Positions 30,770 through 42,413 of a DNA stretch of 64,000 nt are shown one piece after another. The DNA is from Zygnema cylindricum (Eukaryota; Streptophyta; Zygnematophyceae; Zygnematales; Zygnemataceae): assembly GCA_037447655.1 (NCBI GenBank), contig JBBHKE010000866.1, forward strand, positions 1 to 64,000. The letters run 5' to 3'. A program made the position numbers and the translations under genes. The stretch's first letter is position 1. Each line of letters begins with the position of its first letter. The notes under the pieces were generated by a model. That model saw nothing but the letters and a program-made list of their open reading frames with translations, had not been told where the DNA came from and searched no databases.

Positions 30770-33700
30770 GGTTTTGGGCCCACCCTCTAGGGTGCCCATA
30801 TTGAATGGGACTGGGTTCATCTACTGGGAGAGTATGATGATGGGAGCCCTATGTGAGAAAAGATTTTGGGGAATAGTGAGTGGGCGAGTAAAGCGCCCAT
30901 CCGGTCCTGGTATTCCTCCAGGGCTTGGAGGAACAGATTTGGTAGGAAACCAAATCCACCGTCATCAGAGGAATCGGAAGACGGAGAAAGCATCGTGATG
31001 GAAAAAGGGAAAGAAAAAGAAAAAACCACAGCTATAGCAACCGGATTTGCTTTCATGTCTCCTATTTCGAGGAATGAGGAGAATGATATCGATACCTGGG
31101 ACTACAACAACATGGCAGCCAAGCATTTTGTCCTCCGTCATCTCACACAAGGACTCGCAGGCCCTCATTTGCAGATGGAAAGGGCATCCGATCTGTGGGA
31201 TGCGCTTATAGAGATGTACCGTAGCGGTACTATTCAGGAACAGAAGCTAGCAGACCAAAGGATCAATGGATACTTTCACAAAGGAGAGAAGATGCTCGAT
31301 TTTTGCAATGAGCTGGCTATACTTTCCATGGAGTTAGAGTGTGACGGAAAAGTAGAAACCGATAAGGCAAAGGTACATTGTTTACTCATAAAACTACCCA
31401 ATGAGTATGAGAACATTGTAAACCGGGTACAGGATCTACCGGACTCCAGGTGGGTATGGAATTCAGTAGTTGTTATGATTCTCGTCCGAGAGAATACAAT
31501 CGAAATCCGAAGGGGAGTTAAGAACGGACAAGCCTTGGCGTTGGAGCAAGTTGGAGAAACAAAGATTCACGAAAACCCCTTAGAAGTCATGGAGGGGAAG
31601 ACCTGAAAAATCAATCCGATGAATCCGGAACGAGGGGACTAAAGGGGCTTTGTCACTTTTGTAACAAACCCGGGCATTACATGGCAGAATGCACCAAACT
31701 GACCGAGCTTTGGATAAAGGAGGGGCAGACCGGGGGTCAAACACGAGGGAAGAAAAAGGCACTTGTCACACAGGTACTAGAGGAGGAATCCGATGAGGAG
31801 GACGACGAACTTCTTTTGGATGAGGAGTTGGAGACAAAAACAGAAGTCGAAATTCCACGAAAGCAGAAATGTGCTTTCGGTGGACTGAAAGGTGAAGGAG
31901 GCTGGATTGTGGATGCAGGTGCATCTATGCACATGTGCAAAGATAAGCATCTGTTTACTAAGCTGAGAAAGATCCCTACAGTAGAGATTGAATATGGGGA
32001 TGGGAGGGTAGTGACCATTACTTATGTAGGATCGGTAGATCTGAAAGTCTTAGTGGAGGGAAAAACCTCAATAGTTACGTTCTCCGGTGTATTGTTTATT
32101 CCGGAGTTAAACAAGAATCTTATCTCTACGTCTGTATTAGATGATAAAGGATTTGAAACTAGCACCAGAAAAGGAGTCTTTACAGCTAGCTTTGAGGAAG
32201 ATGTGTATTTCACTACTGAGAAAGGTAGCCAAGGAATGTTCACGCTTGCTTTAAGTAATGAAAAACTCAAACTTTACTATGGTGGTGTCAATGATATTAT
32301 GTTGTGGCATAAGAGACTTGGGCACGTGAATCTAGAAAAGTTAAGAGAAATGAAAAAGTTGGGAGTAGTTGAAGGAATACGCTTTGGGGAAAATGATAAT
32401 GTGAGTGATTGCAGTGGGTGTGCTCAAGGTAAAGCACACAGATTACCATTCCCAAAGGAAGCAACTTATATAGGAGAAAAAGTTCTTGATTTGGTACACA
32501 CGGACATTTGGGGACCGGCGAGAACGCCATCACCTGGAGGCAAAAGATTTATGCTAACCATTACTGATGATTGGTCCCAGTACTCCCGAGTATACTTTCT
32601 GAAAAATAAATCAGAAACTCTAGAGTATTTCAAACAATATAAGGCATGGGTCGAGAAACTTCACGAGACCTAAATAAAGAGAGTAAGAAGTGACAATGGA
32701 GGAGAAAATACCTCTAATCAGTTTGAAGAGTTCTTAAGGGAGGATGGTGTTCAACATCAAAAGACAGTTCCAGAAAACCCGGAACAGAATGGTGTTGCCG
32801 AGAGATTGAATAGGACACTAAATGATAGTGCACGGAGTATGTTGTCACATAAAAGGATAGGAAAACGATTTTGGGCAGAAGTTATGAATTGTGCAAATTA
32901 TTTGAGAAACAGAGTTCTAACTTCAGCGGTGAAAGGCCAAACTCCATATGAGAAATGGACCGGCCGAAAACCAGATCTATCTCATTTAAAGGTTTTTGGT
33001 AGTAAAGTCTTCAGTTTAGATACAGATAAATCAAACTGTAAACTAGATCCTAAAGGGAAACCAGGATACTTGCTAGGATATGATGAGGATGTAAAAGGGT
33101 ATAGAGTATATGATCTAAAGAGAGAAGATATAATCTTAGTTAAACATCTGGTAGCTATGGATGAAGGGAAGTCGGTAGATCCCTTTAAATCCTCAAAACA
33201 AGTCAGAATCAGAGTTGAGTCAGAAAATTCTGATGACTTTCATCTTCCTAACTATCCGGGTTTTCAAGAAGACGATACTCTTCCAGGCTCAGATGATATC
33301 CTTGCAGATTCAAAACATACAGAGAAAAAATTGAACTTGGAAACGCCAATGACACAAGCGGAAGACGTGGTGGAAACTGATATGGATCCGAGGGACACGG
33401 GAGAAGCCGTGGTGAATCGAAAGAATCCACGAGAACCATCTATTCCAGCCGTAGATTTTGAGGGAGGGAGAAGAAGCAGCAAAGGGCTTCAAGAGAAACA
33501 AGTTAATAACAAGGTAACTAAACTATCTCACCCGGATGAACCTCAAACATATGAAGAGGCAATGAACTGTACGGAAAGAAACCGGTGGAAGACGGCCATC
33601 AATGAAGAGATGACTTTCATCATGGCGGCTGATACATGGGAGCTGGTGGACTGTCCACCCGATAGAAAACCAATTGGATGTAAGTGGGTTTTCAAACTAA

Positions 33701-35124
33701 AACTGAATCCGGACAATACAGTTGAGCGGTATAAGGCTCAATTAGTGGCGAAAGGTTTTACTCAGAATGAAGGAATAGACTACGAAAAAACCTTCGCTCC
33801 GCTCGTCAGATTTCCCTCGGTCCGAATACTTCTCAGTGTGGCAGGTGTAGAAGACATGGAAGTCCACCAGATGGACATAAAGACAGCGTTCCTATATGGA
33901 GAACTAGAGGAGGAGATCTTCATGCCACAACCGGAAGGATTCGTGGAACAATGAGAGGAAAGTAAGGTATGAAGGCTTATCAAATCTCTCTATGGTTTGA
34001 AACAGGCGCCCAGACAGTGGAACAAGAAACTTGATGAGTTCCTTACCAGTCCGGGATACTTTCGCATCAGTTTAGACCATTCAATTTATATTTCTGAAGA
34101 TGAGGAAGGTGTCATCTTTATTGCAATTTACGTTGATGATCTTCTTGTTCTAAGTAAGTCATTAAAGAAAATTAACAAATTAAAAACAGATCTAAAGGGA
34201 AGATTCGAAATGAAAGATATGGGGGAGGCTAGATATATTTTGGGAATAGAAGTAGAGAGAAATAGGAAAAAGAGGATAATTAGATTAACTCAGAAAAAGG
34301 CAATTGGAAACATGCTGGAAAAATTTCAAATGAACAAAGCCAACAGTTGCACGACTCCCATGGATCTAAAGAAAGGAAGTGAGGGGAGCGAGGAAGGAGA
34401 CATCCTAATTCTAAATGATGAACTAGGTCTAGAAGAGAAGAAGTTTATGCAGACTATTCTATACAGACAGGTAGTGGGCAGTCTGATATATTTTATGAAT
34501 TGTACCAGACCAGATTTGGCAGCAGCTGTATGAGTGCTAAGTAGGAGTCTGAATGCTCCTACCAAAAGGGATTGGGAAGCAGCAAAAAGGGTCCTCAGAT
34601 ATCTCATAGGAACTAGGGATCTATGGCTGCATCTGGGTGGAGAAAACACTGACATCACCACTTGGAGTGATGCCAGCTATGGGGATGCTCCGATGAGAAG
34701 ATGTACATCTGGTTATGTGTTGTATCTAGGGAATGGTGCTTGTTGCGGGAGCTGTAAGCAACAAAAGGTCATTGCTCAGTCTACCATGGAGGTAGAGTAT
34801 ATGGCATCTTGCTCTGCTGTGAAGGAATTGATGTGGGTTAAATCCTTGCTTGGTGAATTGGGGCATCTTAAGAGTGGAATTCAGAAAATATTCTGTGATA
34901 ATCAAGCAGCAATTGCAATTGCTCCTAATCCCAAACATCATTTTAAAGCAAAACACATGGACATCAGACTTAGCTTTGTTAGGGAAAAGGTGGAGAAAAA
35001 AATAGTAAGTCTAGAATACAGACTAGACAGTGAGATGGTGGCAAACATGATGACCAAGCCAATACCTTCTCCTAAATTAATATTCTGCAGGGAGAGATGT
35101 GGACTTAAAATCAAAAGTGACTAG
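30750..35124 (+). pseudogene. Copia gag-pol polyprotein, broken
   Basis: Gag opens ELQVLGPPSRVPILNG and FIYWESMMMGALCEKRFWGI, shifts frame near 30930, continues through NMAAKHFVLRHLTQGLAGPH, and shifts again near 31555 before the CCHC knuckle CHFCNKPGHYMAEC. Pol then runs in one frame. Protease is WIVDAGASMHMC. The integrase zinc site is LWHKRLGHVN plus CSGCAQGKAH; the DDE residues lie in VHTDIWGP, VRSDNGGEN and PEQNGVAER. Reverse transcriptase has CKWVFKLKLN, VHQMDIKTAFLYGELEEEIF and YVDDLL. RNase H has WSDASYGD, AQSTMEVEYMA and FCDNQAAIAI. Stops: TAA 32671-32673, TGA 33952-33954, TGA 33970-33972, TGA 34531-34533. Comparison with element 2 places the frameshifts. Confidence 0.9.
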
Positions 35125-35126
35125 AA

Positions 35127-35137
35127 AATAAGGGGAG
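35127..35137 (+). promoter_or_regulatory. Polypurine tract
   Basis: AATAAGGGGAG directly before the 3' LTR TGTTA, the plus-strand primer site of LTR retrotransposons. Confidence 0.8.
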
Positions 35138-36131
35138 TGTTAAAATAAAAGGTATTTTCTAGGTTAGTTAAAAGATTTAAATAAAAGCAGGAAAAAGCAG
35201 AGGCAGCCTCCTTCTAGCTTCTCTCTCTAGCCCCCATACTTGTCGTAGTCACTGAAGGCTGGAGAGGAAGCTAGAGCCATGGTTGCCTATGCTCCTTCTA
35301 GAGTCAGAAGGCAGATCCTTGGTAAACTTACCAAAAGGATTGACGGACCCAGGATTTGATGCTGGTACCTACCATCCGTCAAAGTAGCCGTTAGTCTTAC
35401 CCTGTAGTCTAAGACCAGTGCTGAAGTATATAGGGTACGATAGCTACTTAAAGATGACCAAAAATAGAAGTTCGATTTACTGACAAACGGACCACAATCA
35501 CACAAACACAGTTAAAAATAGAATTACACCGGAAATGTACTACTTGTATTTTTAACGGCTATAAATTAAGGCCGACATTAATCTGACGACGGAGAAAGAA
35601 GCCGGCATCCCGGAATGGTCGATTTGGCAGTTTTCGGTCACAACCACAACAGGGTGACACGTGGCAGCATGACATTGGATGACGGCATCCCCGGGACATA
35701 TTATGGCGAACCCGGATATGGCAGGCGTCGTCTTTCTGGCCATATCGCATAATGGCTGTACAGAAAGTACTTCGGACCAAGAACCTTTCTGTACAGTACA
35801 CTCAATTGATTGGTTCCGTACATCAGTAGGAGAGGGTTTAGAGAGGGGTTTAGGACTTAGAAAATTAGAGGTAGCCGCCTCTCTCTCATAGAGCTTTTGT
35901 ATAAAAGGGTCATCTTTGACCATTGATAATTAACTGCTCAGGGGAGCAAATTCAAGGATTCTTTTTGTGGCACACTCAGGGGAGTCAGCCCTTCCAAGGG
36001 GTGCAGTCTGGTGAGTCTGTATTCTGTCAGGGTGTCAGCAATATTCAGACAAAGCTTAAAGAACTGAGGTTATCCTAGAGGCTTCTAACAAGCTGCCTAC
36101 TCTGAGTACCTATGGAGGTCTCAGAGTTGCA
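35138..36131 (+). repeat. 3' LTR of copia element 1
   Basis: 994 bp, TGTTA...TTGCA. Homology to the 5' LTR runs through ATGGAGGTCTCAGAGTTGCA and stops there, which fixes the LTR end and shows that the gag start codon is part of the repeat. Confidence 0.9.
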
Positions 36132-37792
36132 TACCAGCAATCCGTGGCGAATATTTAGTCATCGCAAGTATGCCATCATACTTGCAGGAATAAAAGGTAA
36201 AGGCAAAACCGTGAAGGTAACGCTCGAGAAAGGAGAAAGCGACACGCATGTCAAATCTGTCATCATAACGAAAAGCTAGATCTTGCATTTCAATGTCAAA
36301 TAACATTCGAAAATGAGATAAACTCATAATATCCTTCATTTCGGTAAAACATAATTGAAGATACCGGGAGGGCCCTCCGATGTGGAAGCCATCGAAAGAG
36401 ATAAGTTTGTTGAATTCAAAGCCTGAATCGGTACTAACGGAGACAAAATAAATAGATATTTGAATCGGATTCCCCTTCGTTATCAATCTCTTCCACGGAT
36501 AGCGTGGATAGAATGGATGACAAAAATGACACGGTGGTTAAATCTGAACCAGTAGAGGATGCTCTAGATTAAATTAATGACTAAACGTCAGCGGAATCGA
36601 ATTCAGTAAATGTGGTTGATCGAAATTTGACGAACGGAAAGTTCCACCACAACGTGTGGATCCGGATGAGAAGTCAAGATTATCCCAATCAGTGGGCATA
36701 AAAGTGACCGAGATGGAAACTAATATAATGACGGATACGCCCTATACCAAATGCACCAAATGCCAATCCACACCACAAACGTAGGAAACAATTTCAAAAA
36801 GTCTCTAGCAAGGCCACGATGGCCAAATCTAATGAGGAAGCGACTTTTACCGAAACCTCTACCCTGCAAACGAGTGGGCAAGGGCCGAATGGTCGGATTT
36901 TTAAAGGCAAAAAATTGCTAAACAAACACATGGAGGTGCAGATCTAAAGCTCCACGGGCAGAAAATAGTTATATCGAAGGCCACCAACGGCCAGATCTAA
37001 CCAAAAAATTCCACGCCAAACATACAACAAGAAACATATAAGGCCACTCACGGCCAAATGGCAAGCATGGAAAGTGTGGACAATGCACATGCTCAATACA
37101 ATTAGGTTCGATAGGACCCAATCCACTCACGTACCCTGGAAACAAAGAACAACTATCATGACACGCGCATGCACCCGCAAGGCATCGTAAACTTACAAAC
37201 CACTCTTAGCAATCTGGTGATTGCCAAGGGTGAACTGCGGTTGTTCGTTCCAACTAGAGTTTTGCACGGCTTACAGAGAAACGAATCACCTCCGCTATCT
37301 CCACTTTTTTGTGAGGTATGTCCCAATGTGAAGAATCGATGCCTATGATCAACAAAAAGCTAACAAGAAAAACCCAAATATCTAAGTTAGTGTAGTATAT
37401 TATTGGTCGAAAACTGGCCAAAGGGATAATTATGTCAACTAACAAACAAACAATAATAAAAAATGCAAAGCTAGTTATATAAATGAATTTTTTTAGTTAA
37501 TTTTTTTTCAAGCAAACAATTACAACTTAGCAGACAATTTCAAAATGCAAGGATCAATTATCAGATCGCACAAACACAAAGAAATATTGTCAAATTTAAA
37601 TCAAAGAAAATAAAGAAAAACTAACAATTTTTAATTGCATAAAATATAGAACAATTGAGAATCTAAAATTGCAGAAAAATAAGAAAAACATACATTTTCA
37701 AATTGCTCAACAATATGAAAAACTTACAATTTTAGATTGTATAAAAATATGAAAAGAAGACAATTTCAAGAGCACGGGAATATTAAGCCAAC
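36132..37792. other. Unassigned DNA after the copia element
   Basis: A 121-codon minus-strand frame at 36121-36486 resembles no family I know. 36800-37100 repeats the phrase AAGGCCAC..CGGCCA several times. The rest is A-rich. Possibly old element debris. Confidence 0.4.
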
Positions 37793-38905
37793 GGATAGCC
37801 ACTAGGCTCTTTGGTCGGTTTATATTAATTTCAAGAGTTTAATTAATAACGACTTAACCTTAAACTCAACACACATAAGCAAGAAATCAACAAACAACAA
37901 GCAAAATCTAAGATAACCAGATTCGGCCAGACCATGGAATAACCAAAGGAAAGGCAACCCTAATTCTGCAATCGCCAAGCAAACCACACTGCCAAACCCA
38001 AAATTGTCCAATCACAATCCAAGGTTCGGCAACAACGTGAGAGAGAAAGCTAAGCACCAGCTAAGCACCAATCCACTTGATAAGACGCGAGAAGAAGTGA
38101 ACGGAAACCGGTTAGGCCTCAGCGTGAGCTGCGTAGATTAAATTGCAAGGCAGATTACAAAAATAGGTGAATGTGAGCTAGACAGCAGAACGCTAAATGA
38201 CAAAAAAAAAGTCACTAAAACTATCTAGACAATTTCACAAGAAAATAATAAAAGTAAAGGTCAAATCTTCCAAAAGAGTTCATGCGCTCTTGAAGTTGTG
38301 AGCACAAAATTCACCTAAAATTCATTAAGTACAAAGTCTACAGCTGCGCGTCTAACCTACTGTAAATACATGCGTTCTATATAAGCGTCTGCGCCTAGTT
38401 TGGAATCTGGCAAATAGGCGATTAGAATCATATGCCTTGCGTTACAAATTCTACAGCCTAAGGATAAAAACCATTCCTATGCTATATGTGAATGCGTGAG
38501 ACCTCTAAGGTTCCACGACTTAAAATAACCAATTACGTCGCTGTGTGCAGACTGAATCTGAATTGTCCGTTCTTCTGCATTTTTTGTGGCCGTGATTTGC
38601 ATTCGTGTCAAAGGTGGTACATGTGAATTTTGTCGTTTGACATTTCGCGTCACCAATTGTACGGACAGCAACCCAAACTGGTTCGCGGAAATTCCAGCTG
38701 GCAAATTAAGTCGGTTCGCGGAATTCCGGCGACTGTTCCCTTCGTGTGCAGAATCCAAATCGTTCGCGAGTTTCACGGTGTCTAACCGAAATTTGTACGG
38801 CCCTGTCATCACCGAGACACACACACGTTTAAATTAGTATGTCGTCTCTTTTGAAGGACCATTTCCATGCGATTAAATATAATTAAATGCGCCGACGGGA
38901 TACAG
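37793..38905 (+). repeat. Uninterrupted copy of the repeat hit by the LINE
   Basis: Collinear with 20062-20745 plus 23766-24215, joining at about 38440-38465 where the other copy holds the LINE. It serves as the empty site for defining the LINE ends. Nature of the repeat unknown. Confidence 0.8.
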
Positions 38906-39564
38906 CATGACACGTTTTCTACTTTCTTTCCGTATCTGCCTCAAATTAAGTGTGCGAGTAGTTAAAAGAAATGACTTTACACAAGCTTTCTATTGATGTC
39001 TAAATAAATTCCAATCCAGCCTATTAGATTCGGTCGCTTTTTTTTTCTTTGGCTTGCCCATCATTCGGTTACTCCACCGCCCTCATTTTCTTTTTCCCGT
39101 CTCAAGCACTTCATTTTTCCTAGTTATTTTTTCTTACCATCTGTCTCATCTTTCCTTTATCTTTCGGCCTCTATTTGTGGCGTGTGGCCCACTTGGTGGT
39201 GTAAATCTTCATGAGAGTTTCTACGCTAATGCACAACTAGTACGCTCGACACTTGGTTCTCGCGTGAGTTTGTCTTTTGGTTTGGTATCTTCAATCACAC
39301 CTCTCTGTATGGCCCCTCAAAAACGGTTGGCATCACGGTCCCATGCGCCGTCATCTCCCACACATTTTTGACTGTGTCATTGCTTCCAAGAGTTTTATTC
39401 ACCCTCTTGTGTCGGCTACACAACTGACTGAAACTCTGTGTGCTCCATTGCCCACAGAAATCGCAAATCCAAAAGATGCTTATCTAGATAGTGCCGACTC
39501 CAAGTTGATATAAACCCAAATGACAGACCCGTTGACAATCACAAACCTATTATAGCTTCACCCC
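38906..39564. other. Intergenic DNA
   Basis: A 105-codon plus-strand frame at 39054-39371 has no recognisable domain. Nothing else seen. Confidence 0.4.
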
Positions 39565-40270
39565 TGTGAAATAAGACTTTCTGTGTGCTCAATTCCACCA
39601 CATAATGCAAAGTTAGAATATGAGTTTTGGACACATTCACCCACTTTGACTTTCCCTTGGAAATGCATCCACCCTGGCAGGAAAAAACTCTGACCGACTA
39701 CTTTCCTGTGTAGCGTGGACTCCCGTGAGTGGGCAGCAAAAAGAATCACTGAAAATGGTCAAGTAAATAGATATTTATGGCTGGCCAAAGTTTGCCATTT
39801 ATACAAGGTGCTCTCTGTGAGAGGCAGCTACCTACCCAAAATTTTCTAAGTCGTATTCCCCCTCTAAAACTCTATCTACTGAAGTACTGCACCAATCAAA
39901 TTACTGTGTCGTACAGAAAAGTACAGGTGCCGGTGTACTTTATGTACGGCCATTGTACAACATGGCCAAAATATCGCCACGTGTTAAATCAGGATATGTT
40001 CCCGTAATTTCCGGAGTTCCCGTTATCCAATGTTATCACGCCACGTGTCATCTGACGTGGCAAAGACCGCAAAACGCCAAAAGTACCTCTTCCGTGATCG
40101 CGGCGCCTATCGCGGCCGTCCGATCAAAACCGGCTATAATCCTAGCCGCTGAAATTCGACGCGCGATATTTGTTTTGCTATCGAAACAAATGCGCGATAT
40201 GCGTTCCGTCCCCATACCGTACTCCGTACTAAATCAAACTGTATCTATGAACTAAGTATCTATTCTCCGT
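39565..40270 (-). mobile_element. Truncated copia LTR fragment
   Basis: The reverse complement matches the copia LTRs: TGACACGTGGCGTGATAACA against TGACACGTGGCAGCATGACA, GTACTTCAGTAGATAG, CTTAGAAAATTTTGG(G)TAGG, a TATAAATGG TATA box and GTGATTCTTTTTGCTG. The U3 start is missing and the 3' end is degraded. No internal region adjoins it, so it is a solo or truncated LTR, closest to element 2. Confidence 0.75.
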
Positions 40271-40379
40271 TAAAGGAATTAATCTACGTCTGCTCGCTTT
40301 CGTCGTGTCGTGCACCTTCATCGATGTGTGAAGTCTCTCCTGCTACTCGCCCTTTCACACCATCGCCAACTACGGAGTA

Positions 40380-41345
40380 AATTTTTGGGGCTCTTCGAGC
40401 GCTTCACCTCCCTGCATCGGTTGAACTTGTCGTTTATTTAATCAAACGACCCTCTGGACCCTTTTTAGCTTGACCAAAATACTTTTGCTAAAGCTTTGGT
40501 CGAGTCCCCTCATCTCTCGGTCGGGGGACCTTCAGGAATGGTATATGAGATTTTGCGTGACATTTTCTTCCAAAAATTACATCGTAATATTTTTCTTTGT
40601 CGGTTCGGGTGGTCTCTCAATTGTCTCGAGGAAATGTGCCACTCCCTATAGGTACCCTTTTGGCGACACCATGCCTTGTTGAGATCTCGAAGTTGTTGGT
40701 GGTGTTACCGTGGGGAAGTCATGTATCGTCTTCTAGCTCAATCATTCGGTTTACAAATTCACGAGGCTTTCCAGAATTAATTTTTCCCACATTAGTTTGT
40801 TGTGGTAACGCGAGGATATTGTAAAATCGTTCATTGTTTATGTGCAACATTAGACTTGCACCTAGATTAGGTCATTTTCTAAGTTGACATTGCTAATGCT
40901 TTCAACATTATTCATCGTAATGCCATATTTCATGAGGACTAACACGCCCCCCCCCCCCCCCCCCCCCCCCCCCATCAACCAGGTTTTTCCTTTTATTCGC
41001 ACTATCTACTCCACCTCCAACTCTCTCTTTTATTCCCTTGGTGGCCCCTTACGAGATGTTGCCACTTTGGAATGTGTTACTATTACTCGTCAAGGCGACC
41101 TATTGGGAGTCCCTTTGTTTTCTCTTGCCCAGTTACAAGCCATTCAAACATCTACTATTGTTTTTCCAAGTTGTTTATACCCTTCGATGGCGGATGACAC
41201 ATATATCATTGGTGTACCAAACCTAGTTGTTTATGTCGTCCACCACTTTTGTGAGCAACTTTCAAAAATAAGTCTGTATGCCAAAGTCCCTAAATGTGTC
41301 CCATGGTCACCTACTGGCTTGCCACCGAATTTTCCGTGCAAAAAT
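40380..41345 (+). pseudogene. LINE reverse-transcriptase pseudogene
   Basis: Recognisable pieces in order: SPHLSVGGPSGMVYEILRDI (compare SPHLSAGGPSGTVYELFRDV in the intact copy), a degraded palm, then ITRQGDLLGVPLFSLAQLQA, FPSCLYPSMADDTYIIG and KVPKCVPWSP. Several frameshifts, and a 27-C homopolymer at 40947-40973. Older and more diverged than the copy at 20.7 kb. Confidence 0.8.
40947..40973. repeat. Poly(C) tract, 27 bases
   Basis: An uninterrupted C run inside the LINE pseudogene, in an AT-rich neighbourhood. Its true length may be uncertain because such runs are error-prone in sequencing. Confidence 0.9.
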
Positions 41346-42029
41346 GTTCACATTCGTCTGGCACGTGAGTAAACGTTTCACTATTCATTGTTCAAGTCTC
41401 ACTTTAACTAAAATTGACTCACAAGGTGATTTTGGTTAGTACTTGAAGATGAGCTAAAATCACGTGCTCGTGGGTTGAAAAAAGGAAGATGCCAATAATA
41501 AAGTACATCGAAAGTCTCAAAAGACGTCAATTTACCACGGTTTTTACATATTTTGCATACGACATATGATTATCTAGTTGCAAATTCAAATTTGGAGGAA
41601 AAAACACAAAAAAACCTATAAATTCACACATAGGCATCCCTCCGAATTCGTCTTATAACTGTAGTTGACAAAATGATTCGCATTGCCATATACTTGTGAG
41701 CAAATTGGCAACAACCTCGTCCTTGGCACCCAACGTTTAACTATTGGTAAGTATTGGGAAACAACCAGTATGCGCAAAAGTAAAATTTCTGATAAATGCA
41801 AAGATAGGTGGTTTGACGTGGTTGCAATAAATCAAGTATGCTTCGGACTAACACATACAACGTTTTTCAAACAAAATTGTCCCTCAGTAACAAAAGGCAT
41901 ACATGTCTAGTACTTTCGCATCTTTAACACGAGGCTTGAAGGTCACGTGTTTTTTTAATCTCCTACGAAGTGCGCGTGTAAAGCGTACGCATTTATGCAC
42001 AATTCTCAAAGGCACTTTGAATGGTTATG
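41346..42029. other. Intergenic DNA
   Basis: No gene or repeat recognised. Confidence 0.4.
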
Positions 42030-42413
42030 GCTAGTGCTAGGTGGACTTATGATATGTGCCTATCTAATATCTAACCAATTTTGTAAATGCGGAAAGAACC
42101 ATAACAATATACTCGAAAATAAAGGAAAAATGCCCCTTCTTGTTACATCGTCGCCATTGTCTTGAGGGATAAAAAAAACAAGCAATGTGCAATATTGCTC
42201 AAGACAACGTTCGCCTTTTAAGCTAGTGCTAGGTGGACTTATGATATGTGCCTATCTAATATCTAACCAATTTTGTAAATGCGGAAAGAACCATAACAAT
42301 ATACTCGAAAATGAAGGAAAAATGCCCCTTCTTGTTACATCGTCGCCATTGTCTTGAGGGATAAAAAAAACAAGCAATGTGCAATATTGCTCAAGACAAC
42401 GTTCGCCTTTTAA
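42030..42413. repeat. 192-bp tandem duplication, almost identical
   Basis: Units 42030-42221 and 42222-42413 start GCTAGTGCTAGGTGGACTTA and differ at one seen position (AAATAAAGG against AAATGAAGG). Each contains an inverted pair TTGTCTTGAG...CTCAAGACAA that could form a stem-loop. Very recent duplication. Confidence 0.9.

Larger units (their letters stand above)
29771..36131 (+). mobile_element. Full-length dead Ty1/copia retrotransposon (element 1)
   Basis: 5' LTR 29771-30769, internal gag-pol, polypurine tract just before 35138, 3' LTR 35138-36131. Domain order gag, protease, integrase, reverse transcriptase, RNase H is that of Ty1/copia. Two frameshifts and four in-frame stops kill it. 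The two LTRs differ at many positions, so the insertion is old. The 5-bp flanks (CTAAG and TACCA) do not match, suggesting rearrangement at one end. Confidence 0.9.

Noticed and set aside
36121-36486. 121-codon minus-strand frame after the 3' LTR
   Set aside because: Overlaps the LTR end and shows no known motif; insufficient support for a gene call.
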